Shown here piece after piece: positions 28,283-39,616 of a stretch of DNA of 64,000 bases. A program made the translations under genes and the position numbers. The notes below the pieces were generated by a model. That model saw only the letters and a list, made by a program, of their open reading frames with translations, had not been told where the DNA came from and did no database searches. Positions within the stretch are counted from its first letter, which is position 1. Every line of letters starts with the position of its first letter. Source of the stretch: Gammaproteobacteria bacterium (GTDB lineage Bacteria; Pseudomonadota; Gammaproteobacteria; GCA-001735895); the NCBI GenBank assembly GCA_022340305.1, contig JAJDOF010000035.1, positions 18,096-82,095 of the forward strand. Reading direction: 5' to 3'.

Positions 28283-29347
28283 ATGACTATGCACCAGACC
28301 AAAGACCTACGCATCACTGGCACCCAGGAAATTCAGACGCCTGAAGCGTTGATGCAGGAATTGCCGCTGTCTGAACAGGCAGCAAACACGGTGACCGAAG
28401 GTCGCCAGCAAATCTACGATGTGCTGGATGGCAAGGACGATCGCCTGGTGGTAATAATCGGTCCCTGTTCAATACACGACACCAGCGCCGCGCTGGAATA
28501 CGCCGATCGGCTGAAAAAAATAAAGGATGAGCTCGAGCAGGAACTGGTGATCGTGATGCGCGTCTATTTCGAGAAACCGCGCACCACCGTAGGCTGGAAA
28601 GGCTTGATCAACGATCCCGACCTGGATGGCAGCTTCCATATCAACAAGGGAGTGCGCAAGGCGCGCGAACTGTTGCTCGGACTTGCCGAAAAAGGCATCC
28701 CCGCCGGGCACGAATACCTCGACCTGATCAGTCCGCAGTACATATCTGATCTGGTTTGCTGGGGCGCGATCGGTGCACGCACCACGGAGAGCCAGGGTCA
28801 TCGTGAACTGGCTTCAGGGCTTTCCTGCCCGGTTGGCTTCAAAAACGGCACCGATGGAGGCGTGCAGGTAGCGCTTGATGCAATGCGAGCGGCGCAGGGA
28901 TCGCACCATTTCATTTCGATTACACTACAAGGACACTCAGCTATTTTCACTACTGCGGGTAATAATTATACCCATGTCATCCTGCGCGGTGGCAACGATC
29001 GGCCCAACTATGATCGCGTCAGTGTTGCAGGAGTTACCGACAGCCTCGAGCGCGCCGGTCTCAACTCGCGCCTGATGATCGATACCAGCCATGCCAATAG
29101 CCAGAAAAAATTTCACAAGCAGGTCGAGGTCTGTCGCGACATTATTCACCAGATCAAAACTGGCCAGGACAACATCTTCGGGCTGATGATCGAATCGAAT
29201 CTGGTCGAAGGGCGCCAGGATTACCAGCAAGGTGAAGCGTTGACCTACGGCCAGAGCATTACTGATGCCTGTATCGGCTGGGAAGATTCGGAAATGTTGC
29301 TGCGTGAACTCGCCGATGCGGTCAGGGCCAAGCGCACAACTGTTTAA
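28283..29347 (+). CDS. 3-deoxy-7-phosphoheptulonate synthase (class I)
   Basis: VVIIGPCSIHDTSAALEYA, VMRVYFEKPRTTVGWKGLINDPDLDGSF, GVTDSLERAGLNSRLMIDTSHANSQK. Confidence 0.96.
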   Translation: MTMHQTKDLRITGTQEIQTPEALMQELPLSEQAANTVTEGRQQIYDVLDGKDDRLVVIIGPCSIHDTSAALEYADRLKKIKDELEQELVIVMRVYFEKPRTTVGWKGLINDPDLDGSFHINKGVRKARELLLGLAEKGIPAGHEYLDLISPQYISDLVCWGAIGARTTESQGHRELASGLSCPVGFKNGTDGGVQVALDAMRAAQGSHHFISITLQGHSAIFTTAGNNYTHVILRGGNDRPNYDRVSVAGVTDSLERAGLNSRLMIDTSHANSQKKFHKQVEVCRDIIHQIKTGQDNIFGLMIESNLVEGRQDYQQGEALTYGQSITDACIGWEDSEMLLRELADAVRAKRTTV

Positions 29348-29372
29348 GCCCGGTTGATCCAGCGGCAGCACG

Positions 29373-31667
29373 ATGCCACGTAAACCAGCCCGTAAAACTT
29401 CCGCGAAAAGACCAGCTGCAGTCAGGCGGGCAGCTCGGCGCCCCGGTAAACCAGGGCCCAGCGCCGCCGGGCGCAGAAAATGGCGCTATGCTGGTGCGCT
29501 GATCATTTCGCTGTTGCTGTTGTTCGCTGCTTATCTCGTCTACCTCAACCAGATCATCGATTCGCGTTTCGAGGGTGGCGCCTGGGCGTTACCTTCGCGC
29601 GTTTACGCGCGCGCCCTGGAACTCTACCCGGGGCTTAAACTGACGCGCGAGCAATTGACCTATGAACTGGAGCTGGCCAGTTATCCGCGCGTCGACCGGC
29701 AACCAATGCCCGGGGAATATCGTCAGCTGGGTGCCTCGCTGGAATTTAATAGCCGGCCTTTCGAGTTTGCCGATCAGCCGCAGGCGGCACGCCTGGTGCA
29801 GGTATTCTTTGAAGCGGGGCAGGTGGCTGGACTCGTCGATTCGCAAAACGGCAATGATCTGTCCGTATTTCGGCTGCCACCGCTCATCCTCGGCAGTTAT
29901 TACCCGCAAAGTGGAGAAGATCGACTGTTACTTGCCGAAGATGAAGTCCCCGAGCGCCTGCTGGCTACGCTGATAGCAGTCGAAGATCGTGCTTTCTTTA
30001 CGCATTCAGGTGTCAGTCCAATGGCGATTCTGCGTGCACTGTGGGCCAATCTGAAAGCGGGTAAGACGGTCCAGGGTGGCAGTACCCTGACGCAGCAACT
30101 GGCCAAGAACCTGTTTCTGACGCCGCAGAAGTCCTTGTTGCGCAAAATCAATGAGGCGTTCCTGGCGCTGCTGCTGGAGCTGCGCTTTAGTAAACAGGCG
30201 ATTGTCACTGCCTACATTAACGAGGTCTTCCTGTTGCAGCAAAATCGCATTGCGATTCATGGTTTCGCACGTGCCAGTCGCATGCTTTTCGGGCGCGCCG
30301 TCGATCGACTTGAAGTGCAGCACCTGGCGTTGCTGGTCGGTATGGTCAAGGGGCCGTCGCGCTACAATCCCCAGACCGCTCCAGAGCTTGCCCTCGAGCG
30401 TCGTAACCTTGTTTTGAAGATCATGTTCGAGCGGGACTTGATCGATCAGCAGGCGTTTGACCGGGCGCGTGCCGCGCCACTGGGTGTGGCCGGTCAGCTA
30501 CCGAGTGTTAATCCATTTCCAGCTTATCTGGACCTGGTCAAACACCAGCTGCAGCTGAGTTATTCCGGTGCCGAACTCGCCCGCCGCGGGTTGCGCATAT
30601 TCACCGCATTTGACCCCTTGCTGCAACAGAACCTCGAGCTTGGCCTGGCGCGTGGCCTGGCCCGTTTCAAGCAACCCGAGTTACAGGCCGCCGTGGTGAT
30701 CGCTGACTATCTGAACGGGGATATCCAGGCGCTGGTAGGTGATCGGGTAACTGATTATCCCGGTTTCAACCGCGCGCTGATGGCGCAGCGACCGATCGGC
30801 TCATTGATCAAGCCGTTGTTACTCTACAGCCTGTTGCAGGGAGAATTGACGCTGGCCAGTGAGGTTCGCGATGAGCCGGTTCGCATCCAGCAATCAAATG
30901 GCGAAGTCTGGGAACCGCGCAATTACGATCGCAAACTACACGGCACAATGAGTCTTTACGAGGCGTTTATCCATTCCTACAACCTGCCGTTTATCTGGCT
31001 CGGGGTCAATGCAGGCGGCCTCGAGGCATTGACGCAAAACCTGGCCAGGATTCACTTGCTGAAACACGAAGTGGTATTTCCGTCGATACTGCTCGGCACC
31101 ACCGAGATGTCCGCCTACGAGGTGGCGCAAATGTTTCAGGTCATTGCCAATGACGGTTTCTTTACGCCATTAACGACGATACGCAGCGTCACCGATCAGC
31201 ACAACCAGGCGCTGTCGCGCATTCCACTGGAGTCCTTCAAGCTGTTTGACCAGGCGACCATGATCCAGGTGCAGCGCGCCATGGTGGGCGTGAGCGAGAT
31301 GGGTACCGCGCGTTATCTGGCACAACGTTTTGGCGAGCGCAGTCTGGCTGGCAAGACGGGTACCACCGATGACGCGCGCGATTCCTGGTTTGTCGGTTTT
31401 TCGGATCGCCTGTTGAGCGTGGTTTGGCTTGGGCGAGACGATAATACGCCGATTCGACTGACAGGATCGTCGGGCGCGCTGCGGGTGTGGGCGGACATCA
31501 TGGAATTGCAGGGCTTTGAGCCCTTCAAGCTGTCGCGGGATGAAAGTCTTGCCTGGCGTTATATCGATCCGCAAACTGGCGGAATCAGCCAACAAGGCTG
31601 TGCAAATAGTGTATTGTTACCGATTCCCAGAGATCGAATTCCGAAACGCCATTCGCGATGCCAGTAA
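29373..31667 (+). CDS. mrcB: Penicillin-binding protein 1B
   Basis: Basic N-terminus and TM; transglycosylase AVEDRAFFTHSGVSP, GGSTLTQQLAKNLFL; transpeptidase SLIKP, SYN, KTGTTDD. Confidence 0.95.
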   Translation: MPRKPARKTSAKRPAAVRRAARRPGKPGPSAAGRRKWRYAGALIISLLLLFAAYLVYLNQIIDSRFEGGAWALPSRVYARALELYPGLKLTREQLTYELELASYPRVDRQPMPGEYRQLGASLEFNSRPFEFADQPQAARLVQVFFEAGQVAGLVDSQNGNDLSVFRLPPLILGSYYPQSGEDRLLLAEDEVPERLLATLIAVEDRAFFTHSGVSPMAILRALWANLKAGKTVQGGSTLTQQLAKNLFLTPQKSLLRKINEAFLALLLELRFSKQAIVTAYINEVFLLQQNRIAIHGFARASRMLFGRAVDRLEVQHLALLVGMVKGPSRYNPQTAPELALERRNLVLKIMFERDLIDQQAFDRARAAPLGVAGQLPSVNPFPAYLDLVKHQLQLSYSGAELARRGLRIFTAFDPLLQQNLELGLARGLARFKQPELQAAVVIADYLNGDIQALVGDRVTDYPGFNRALMAQRPIGSLIKPLLLYSLLQGELTLASEVRDEPVRIQQSNGEVWEPRNYDRKLHGTMSLYEAFIHSYNLPFIWLGVNAGGLEALTQNLARIHLLKHEVVFPSILLGTTEMSAYEVAQMFQVIANDGFFTPLTTIRSVTDQHNQALSRIPLESFKLFDQATMIQVQRAMVGVSEMGTARYLAQRFGERSLAGKTGTTDDARDSWFVGFSDRLLSVVWLGRDDNTPIRLTGSSGALRVWADIMELQGFEPFKLSRDESLAWRYIDPQTGGISQQGCANSVLLPIPRDRIPKRHSRCQ

Positions 31668-32068
31668 CCAAACCCGTACCCAGCTTCCAGCGCCTGACGA
31701 TCCTTCTGCTGTTATTGTCCAGCAGCGCCTGCCAACTCAACGAACAGCCCACTGACAATCGCTACCAGCGAGTGCTTGAAACCACCGTGCCTGGCAGCCC
31801 GCCACCCTCAGGACCGGTTGTCCAGTTGCAAAACCAGGCGCTCGCCGCAATCAACGAGGACCAGTACCAGCTGGCTATCGATTACCTGCAGCGGGCCATC
31901 AAGATTCAGCCGCGCGATGCCTGGAGCTGGCACTATCTGGCCGACATCTACTGGCGCCAGGGCCAATACGACCGCTGTCTTGCGATGATCGATCGCTCAT
32001 CCGGGTACGTCGTCGATGATGCCCGGCTCACCGACGCCAATGCCGCGCTGCGGGCGCAGTGCCAGTAG
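31658..32068 (+). CDS. Tetratricopeptide-repeat lipoprotein
   Basis: Lipobox LLLLSSSACQ; single TPR-like AINEDQYQLAIDYLQRAIKIQPRDAWSWHYLADIYWRQGQYDRCLAMI. Confidence 0.82.
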   Translation: MPVTKPVPSFQRLTILLLLLSSSACQLNEQPTDNRYQRVLETTVPGSPPPSGPVVQLQNQALAAINEDQYQLAIDYLQRAIKIQPRDAWSWHYLADIYWRQGQYDRCLAMIDRSSGYVVDDARLTDANAALRAQCQ

Positions 32069-32071
32069 CGC

Positions 32072-34021
32072 ATGGCGAAGTTGGCGAACGAGATTGACGT
32101 GGCGGCCGTACTCGGCCCCGATGGTGTGATCGGCGAGTTCGTCAGCGACTTCGAATCACGCGCCAGTCAACTCGCCATGGCGGAACTGATCGCCGAGGCC
32201 GTCGCGCTTGGCGAATCGCGAGTCATCGAAGCCAGCACCGGTATCGGCAAGTCCTTCGCCTACCTGGTGCCCGCGTTCCTGAGTAACTTGCGTGTAGTGA
32301 TATCTACCGGGACCCGCAATTTGCAGGACCAGCTGTTTCAAAAGGATATACCTTTAATCCGCAAGGCCATTGTCAGTGCCAGGAAAGTCGCCTTGTTGAA
32401 GGGGCGCAGTAATTACTGTTGTCCGCATCGGTTGAATATGTACCGTCGCCAGGATCGCTTCAAGAGCCGCGACATGGCGTCTATCTTCAGCGCGCTTGCG
32501 GCCTGGGCTGCGAGCAGTGACAGCGGTGACATTGGCGAGTTTGCCGATATTCCGGAAAACGACAGCCTGTGGTACTACGCGACCTCGAATGCGGACAATT
32601 GTCTCGGTAGCGAGTGCCCGGAAATCGATCGTTGCTTTGTGTTAAAGGCGCGCAAAAAGGCGATGGATGCGGATATCGTGGTAATTAACCATCACCTCTA
32701 TTTTTCCGACCTCGCACTGAAACAGGACGGTTTTGGCGAATTGTTACCGGACGCGGACGTGTTGATATTTGACGAGGCGCATCAGCTGCCTGACATCGCA
32801 GGTAATTTTTACGGTGAACAGATTACCCTGCGCCAGATCGACATGTTGTGTCGCGAAATTATCGATGCTGAACTTAGCGAAGCGGCTGAGTCACGCTCAC
32901 TGCAAACACACAGCGACCGCCTCGGCAGGTGCGCTGCCGATTTCCGCCTGGTGCTGCAAACTTTTTCGCCCAAGGGGGAATGGGAGCGCATCCAGCACGC
33001 GCCCGCGGTGCAACAGGCCGTGGCGGCACTGCGTGAGTCCATGCAGGAACTGGCGGATCAGCTCGAAACCATGATTGGGCGCGGCAAAGAACTGGCGCTG
33101 TGTCATCGGCGCCTGCAGGGCCTGATAGCTGCACTGACAAATTATTTCGAGGCTGACGATAACCAGGTGAGCTGGTATGAATTGAGCGAACGTAGCTTTC
33201 GACTGGTGCGCTCGCCGCTGGAAGTGGCGCAGCCGTTTCGTGAACAGTTGAAACTGGCTGATTTCAGCTCGGTATTTTTTACCTCCGCGACGCTGAGTTC
33301 ACAGCAATCATTTCGCTATTTCAGCGAGCGCCTGGGGCTTGGGGATATCGAGTGCGCGAGCTTTGATAGCCCGTTCGATTACGCGCAACAGGCGCTACTC
33401 TATCTGCCGCAAAATCTGCCGGAACCCGCCGATGAACGCTATGCGATGCTGTTCGGTGAACTCTGCCGCGAGATGGTTGAAGCCTGTTCGGGGCACTGCT
33501 TTATCCTGTTTACCAGTTACCGCATGCTGAGCTGGACGGCGGAGTATCTGCGCGCGCACTGCAACTACGCATTGCTGGTACAGGGCGAGTTGCAGCGAAA
33601 CGAGCTGTTGCAGCAGTTCGTGCGCATTGAAAACCCGGTGTTGCTCGGCACCAGCAGCTTCTGGGAGGGCGTTGACGTCAAGGGTGACCAGTTGCGCTGC
33701 GTCATTATCGACAAGCTGCCGTTCAAGTCACCACAGGATCCCGTGTATCGCAGGCGCATACAGCGGGTTAACAAGAATGGCGGCAATGCCTTTTTCGAAG
33801 TGCAGATTCCCGAAGCGACGATCAGCCTGCGGCAGGGGGTAGGGCGCCTGATTCGCGATGCTGGTGATCGTGGCATCGTAGTACTGTGCGATAACCGCCT
33901 CAATACCAAGGGGTATGGCCGTGGCATGCTCGACAGTTTGCCGCCGATGCGCCGCAGCATCGACCTCCACGAAGTGACCTCGTTTGCGCGACAGTTGGGG
34001 ATAACCAAAGTCCCGGGTTAA
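32072..34021 (+). CDS. ATP-dependent helicase, YoaA/DinG (XPD-like) family
   Basis: EASTGIGKSFAYLVPAF, four cysteines (C..C..C..C around NYCCPH/CLGSECPEIDRC), FDEAHQLPDIA, ISLRQGVGRLIRDAGDRGIVVLCDNR. Confidence 0.92.
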   Translation: MAKLANEIDVAAVLGPDGVIGEFVSDFESRASQLAMAELIAEAVALGESRVIEASTGIGKSFAYLVPAFLSNLRVVISTGTRNLQDQLFQKDIPLIRKAIVSARKVALLKGRSNYCCPHRLNMYRRQDRFKSRDMASIFSALAAWAASSDSGDIGEFADIPENDSLWYYATSNADNCLGSECPEIDRCFVLKARKKAMDADIVVINHHLYFSDLALKQDGFGELLPDADVLIFDEAHQLPDIAGNFYGEQITLRQIDMLCREIIDAELSEAAESRSLQTHSDRLGRCAADFRLVLQTFSPKGEWERIQHAPAVQQAVAALRESMQELADQLETMIGRGKELALCHRRLQGLIAALTNYFEADDNQVSWYELSERSFRLVRSPLEVAQPFREQLKLADFSSVFFTSATLSSQQSFRYFSERLGLGDIECASFDSPFDYAQQALLYLPQNLPEPADERYAMLFGELCREMVEACSGHCFILFTSYRMLSWTAEYLRAHCNYALLVQGELQRNELLQQFVRIENPVLLGTSSFWEGVDVKGDQLRCVIIDKLPFKSPQDPVYRRRIQRVNKNGGNAFFEVQIPEATISLRQGVGRLIRDAGDRGIVVLCDNRLNTKGYGRGMLDSLPPMRRSIDLHEVTSFARQLGITKVPG

Positions 34022-34207
34022 AAGCCCTGGTTTTCGCTAAACAGGCGATAATCCGTGTTGATCATTTTGTAAGATTTCACAGCTTCCTGTCCGTGGGTTT
34101 GGCGAACTGGTCCCGACCCGATCTTCGATTCGGCTTCATTGATCCGCATCAATATTTGTTAAATGAATTTAAATAGAATTAAGCTATACCCTATCTGGAG
34201 GTATGTC

Positions 34208-34399
34208 ATGAACATTTTGAACTTGGCAATAATCGGCGCCCTGTTGATGACCGTTGGTTTGATTGGTACAGGTTTATGGTCAATGGCCCATGGTGGCGAA
34301 TTTGATCGGAAACACTCAACGCAGATAATGTTTGCCAGGGTAGGTATGCAGGGAATTGCATTCGTGCTCCTGTTATTGGCTATCTATATTGCAAACTGA
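34208..34399 (+). CDS. Small twin-transmembrane protein (HIG1-like)
   Basis: 63 aa, two TM helices around GGEFDRKHSTQIMFARVGMQG, resembling bacterial twin-TM/HIG1-type proteins. Confidence 0.65.
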   Translation: MNILNLAIIGALLMTVGLIGTGLWSMAHGGEFDRKHSTQIMFARVGMQGIAFVLLLLAIYIAN

Positions 34400-34763
34400 T
34401 TGTTATTGAAAATAAGTATCAACAGGGCACACGGTACCTGCAAATTCGCTCTGGAAACCAACCTCCGTTGCAGGATTGGGAAACCGCGCTGGTTACCGTC
34501 CCTGCTTCATTGCTGGCGTAAGACCACAAGGTAACTTGATAGCCAGTATCCAATCGCGCGAGTGGAAAGAGCTCCGTTTCCGGGCTATCTATGCTTAAAT
34601 TCAGGCTCTCGAATAAACTTCCGTTACGCAGCGGTGGTGACTGGTTATGAATCTGTGCGCTTTACCACGATCCAGTCAGTTGGATCTGCCAGAACGCAGG
34701 GAACCTGGCTGCATTCCAGCTTACCTGCCGACGAATGCCCTGCTGGTTTTCGAGGCCTGAACA

Positions 34764-35624
34764 GTGAATATTACTGCGCTCTGCGAGCACCGCTGCCATC
34801 TCGGCGAAGGGCCGCTGTGGGACCCCCTCGAAGAAGCCCTTTACTGGGTCGATAGTCTCGCTCCAATGCTTTATCGCCATGATTTTGCCGATGCCTGCAC
34901 GCGTTCGTGGCGGTTACCGGGGCGTACTGTCGGCAGTCTCGCGCTGCGCGCGACGGGTGGCCTGGTACTGGCGATGGACCAGGGGCTTTATTTATTCGAT
35001 GCTGCCAGCGGCAAGGCTGAATCCATCGCACAACCACTGGCAGGAAAGCATGGCTTGCGCCTGAACGATGGCAAGGTGGATCCTTTTGGTTTTTTTGTCA
35101 CGGGTGCGATGAATATCGACTTTCGACAAAACCTCCCCGGCTCGATGTATCGCCTGTCTCCCGATTTCGAGCTAAGTGAAATCCTCGGCGGCTTCACCTG
35201 TTTCAACGGTCCCTGTTTCAGCGCCGCGGGCGAACGGCTCTACGTGACCGGGCGTGACGAAGCCGCGATCGAAGAATTCGATTATGGCCGCAACGAATTA
35301 CCGCGTAATGGTCGTGTATTGCTCGATCATTGCAACCCGGATGGCGCCACGGTCGACGCCGATGGTTACCTGTGGAGCGCGCAGTGGGACGATGCCTGCA
35401 TCCTGCGCATCTCGCCCGAAGGCGATATTGACAGGCGTATCGATTTCCCCGGTCAGGTGGTCAGTAGCATCACTTTTGGCGGGCCCGGGCTTGACCTGAT
35501 CTTCGTCACTACCACCGGCGGCGAGGTGCACGGTGTGGCACCGGTTGCTGCGCGGCCGGGCAGGGTACTGGTCGTCAGTGAGACTGGCTTCCACGGACGT
35601 GAGGAGCCTCGTTTTCTGGGTTGA
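34764..35624 (+). CDS. SMP-30/gluconolactonase/LRE family protein
   Basis: HLGEGPLWDPLEEALYWVD, LRLNDGKVDPFGFFVTGAM, NPDGATVDADGYLWSAQWDDACILRISPEG. Confidence 0.92.
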   Translation: MNITALCEHRCHLGEGPLWDPLEEALYWVDSLAPMLYRHDFADACTRSWRLPGRTVGSLALRATGGLVLAMDQGLYLFDAASGKAESIAQPLAGKHGLRLNDGKVDPFGFFVTGAMNIDFRQNLPGSMYRLSPDFELSEILGGFTCFNGPCFSAAGERLYVTGRDEAAIEEFDYGRNELPRNGRVLLDHCNPDGATVDADGYLWSAQWDDACILRISPEGDIDRRIDFPGQVVSSITFGGPGLDLIFVTTTGGEVHGVAPVAARPGRVLVVSETGFHGREEPRFLG

Positions 35625-35638
35625 TGGGGAATGAGTCG

Positions 35639-36127
35639 CTAGAGGCTGAGGCGGCGAGTATTCTGATCGGGTTCGCTGGCCTCCCAGATTTCCGCGAAAC
35701 GTTCGAGGTAGGAACGGCATTCGAGTTTGTTGTCGATTTCGTAATAACCCTCGTAGCGGTCCGGATTGCGCAACCTGAGGTAAGCGCTGTCATCCGCCAT
35801 CAACCAGCTTTCCCGGAAATTCCGATGTGCCGGGGTGACGGTGGTGCGAATCTGTACATAGGTTGGTAGCTTTTGAGCGAGATGAATCAGCTGGTGACCC
35901 TGGCTTGCGGCTACGCGGGTGTCCTGGGCGATGATGTGTATCTCGGTATTGCGATTTGACGCCACCAGTGCGCTCAGGTGATCGTAGATTTCGGCGTGAT
36001 TGTAGAGTTCCGGCTCGAGCTTCTGGGTAATCAGGTAAAGCCGCCCCACACAGCCCAGCACCAGGGTCCTGGCAGCGTCGACACAGTCGCTGCGACCATC
36101 TAATAATATACTTGAATAATCATCCAT
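35639..36127 (-). CDS. Hypothetical protein, conserved-looking (ca. 162 aa; DUF7931-like)
   Basis: Single uninterrupted ORF between convergent/co-directional genes; RESWLMADDSAYLRLRNPDRYEGYYEI. Confidence 0.65.
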   Translation of the reverse strand: MDDYSSILLDGRSDCVDAARTLVLGCVGRLYLITQKLEPELYNHAEIYDHLSALVASNRNTEIHIIAQDTRVAASQGHQLIHLAQKLPTYVQIRTTVTPAHRNFRESWLMADDSAYLRLRNPDRYEGYYEIDNKLECRSYLERFAEIWEASEPDQNTRRLSL

Positions 36128-36150
36128 AACGCATTGAAATATATAATTAA

Positions 36151-37293
36151 TTAATCAGTCAATGGTAATATCGCATGGTTTTTCGCGAGCTCGATGAGCA
36201 GGTTGCGCAGCGCTTCGATCTCGATCGATTCGCGCATCAGCTCGGTTGACCATTCGTGATTTTCGCACAGTTTCTGTAGTTGTTCGAGAATTTCGGGTTG
36301 CAGAGGTAACTCGTGCATGTTGCCATTGTAATAGACTTCGATCGACTGCGCAGAGCGATGGTAAAGGATGCGTGATTCGGGATGGCGGATCCAGCTCGAG
36401 GCCTGCAGATCTGACAGATAAACCGGCTGAAGTTCGTTGTCGTCGGGGCTGGCGACCGCGCTGTCGGATAGCAGTTTGCCGATGGCGTCACGCCACAATT
36501 CTGGCGATTGTTCGAGCAAGCGAGTTGCCATGTCATGGAACCGCGCGATTTCTTTATCGGTGATCTCGGCATGATGCCGATCGAGCTCGAGGTCGGCGTC
36601 GCAGTAGCGCTCGCTCTTTGCTTCAAAAGGCTCGCTTTCCAGCGCGAAGGATTCGAGTGCAGTGACCGCGTTCGGCGCTCTAAAGCCGATTGAATAGGTC
36701 ATGCAGCGCTCGAGCGCGACGCCGTGATGGGCATGTCCGGGCGGCAGGTAGAGGATGTCACCCGGGTTTAACACGACGTCCTGCTCGGGCTTGAAATCCT
36801 GCAATATTGCGAGCTCCAGGCCATCGATAACGGGATCATCCGGTGATGGGGTTTCGCAATACTGCCAGCGGCGCGTGCCGAGCGCCTGCAACAGAAATAC
36901 GTCGTACTGGTCAATATGAGGTCCGACCGAGCCACCGGCCGGGGCGTAACTGATCATCAGGTCGTCGATGCGCCAATCGGGTATAAAGCGAAACTGCTCG
37001 AGCAGCTCGTAGAGCTCGGGCATCCATTTCTCGCATTCCGAGACCAGCAACGAATAATTCGATTCGGGTAAATCGAGAAAATCCCGTTCCTCGAACGGGC
37101 CATAACGTACCGTCCAGGGCTTGTCGTCGCTGTCTTCGAGCACCAGGCGGCAGTGCACATCTTCCTCGCAGGCGAGCCCTGCCAGCTCTTCCGGGCTGAC
37201 AACGGATTCGAAATTCGGCAGGGCATTACGCAGCAGGCAGGGCCTCTTCTGCCAGTATTGCTGCACGAATTCATTGCTGTTGAGATCTAGCAT
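36151..37293 (-). CDS. roxA: JmjC/cupin ribosomal protein uL16 3-hydroxylase (YcfD-like)
   Basis: FVQQYWQKRPCLLRNALPNF, GSVGPHIDQYDVFLLQALGTRRWQ, LNPGDILYLPPGHAHHGVAL. Confidence 0.93.
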   Translation of the reverse strand: MLDLNSNEFVQQYWQKRPCLLRNALPNFESVVSPEELAGLACEEDVHCRLVLEDSDDKPWTVRYGPFEERDFLDLPESNYSLLVSECEKWMPELYELLEQFRFIPDWRIDDLMISYAPAGGSVGPHIDQYDVFLLQALGTRRWQYCETPSPDDPVIDGLELAILQDFKPEQDVVLNPGDILYLPPGHAHHGVALERCMTYSIGFRAPNAVTALESFALESEPFEAKSERYCDADLELDRHHAEITDKEIARFHDMATRLLEQSPELWRDAIGKLLSDSAVASPDDNELQPVYLSDLQASSWIRHPESRILYHRSAQSIEVYYNGNMHELPLQPEILEQLQKLCENHEWSTELMRESIEIEALRNLLIELAKNHAILPLTD

Positions 37294-37305
37294 CTGCCGT
37301 ACCGA

Positions 37306-38688
<1,383 letters not shown>

Positions 38689-38762
38689 TTAAAACAGCTA
38701 TTTTACACCAATCTTGAACCCGGGTAATGCGAATGCAGACCTGTGGGGCGAGTCTGCCGTAT

Positions 38763-39506
38763 TTATTCACTCGCGTTGAAGGCCGCGTGCCTGAAAATCA
38801 GCCGTTTGGCCTTTTCATAAGACTCTTCGGCGACGATGTCCTCGTTCTTCAGGCGACGCAATTCTTTCAGCTCGGCGGCCAGCAACTGGCTCTGGTTCAT
38901 GCCCTTGGAAGCTTTGCTCTTGTTGATCTGCACCACAATCTGGTTGATGAACTTACGGAATTCATCCTTGTTCGGATCGTTGTTGGCTAATTCAAACAGC
39001 CGTATCTTGCCGAATTGACTGCGAAAATAGACCGTATCGTGCGACAGGTAAAAAAAACTCAGCAAGGTCAGCAGCGCGCCGACAATCACGCCGGTGAATA
39101 TCCCGAGAGACATGACCGAAGAGGGGTCGAACCAGCCACCAATCACCATTGCCGCTGCACTACACCAAAGCGCCAGGCTGAGGCACAGCCATTTCCAGGC
39201 GATGTTACGCAAGCGGAACGGACGCGGGTCAAGAAACGCGAGATTGAGACGAAACTTATACTTGCGGCGGTGCTTGTTCTTGATCGACTGGTAACAATGC
39301 TCGTCGTTAAAAACAGTCAGTTTCCGATACATGCCGCGTAGCTTGTCGGATTGTTCGAATTCGAAATTAACGCGCTCGACGGGAATTTTTTCGTCGTCGG
39401 AGAAACGAGTCGTCTCATCCGCAAGCGGTTGCAGATCGATTTCATCTGATTCGATCGGTTTCAGGTCGATTTCTTCAGGCTCGATTTTAAATTGGGGCAT
39501 GGACAT
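38763..39506 (-). CDS. Hypothetical membrane protein with SHOCT-like C-terminus
   Basis: Two TM helices mid-protein; C-terminal LLAAELKELRRLKNEDIVAEESYEKAKRLIF; N-terminal EEIDLKPIESDEIDLQPL duplication. Confidence 0.65.
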   Translation of the reverse strand: MSMPQFKIEPEEIDLKPIESDEIDLQPLADETTRFSDDEKIPVERVNFEFEQSDKLRGMYRKLTVFNDEHCYQSIKNKHRRKYKFRLNLAFLDPRPFRLRNIAWKWLCLSLALWCSAAAMVIGGWFDPSSVMSLGIFTGVIVGALLTLLSFFYLSHDTVYFRSQFGKIRLFELANNDPNKDEFRKFINQIVVQINKSKASKGMNQSQLLAAELKELRRLKNEDIVAEESYEKAKRLIFRHAAFNASE

Positions 39507-39616
39507 GTCTTTCCTTGCATTGGTTGGTCACAAAACATTAGGGATTATAGATTAAAACTCGGCCCTTATATGTGAAATCGGGCAATCGAAGTGAAGTGAT
39601 ACGGATTCCTCGCAAG

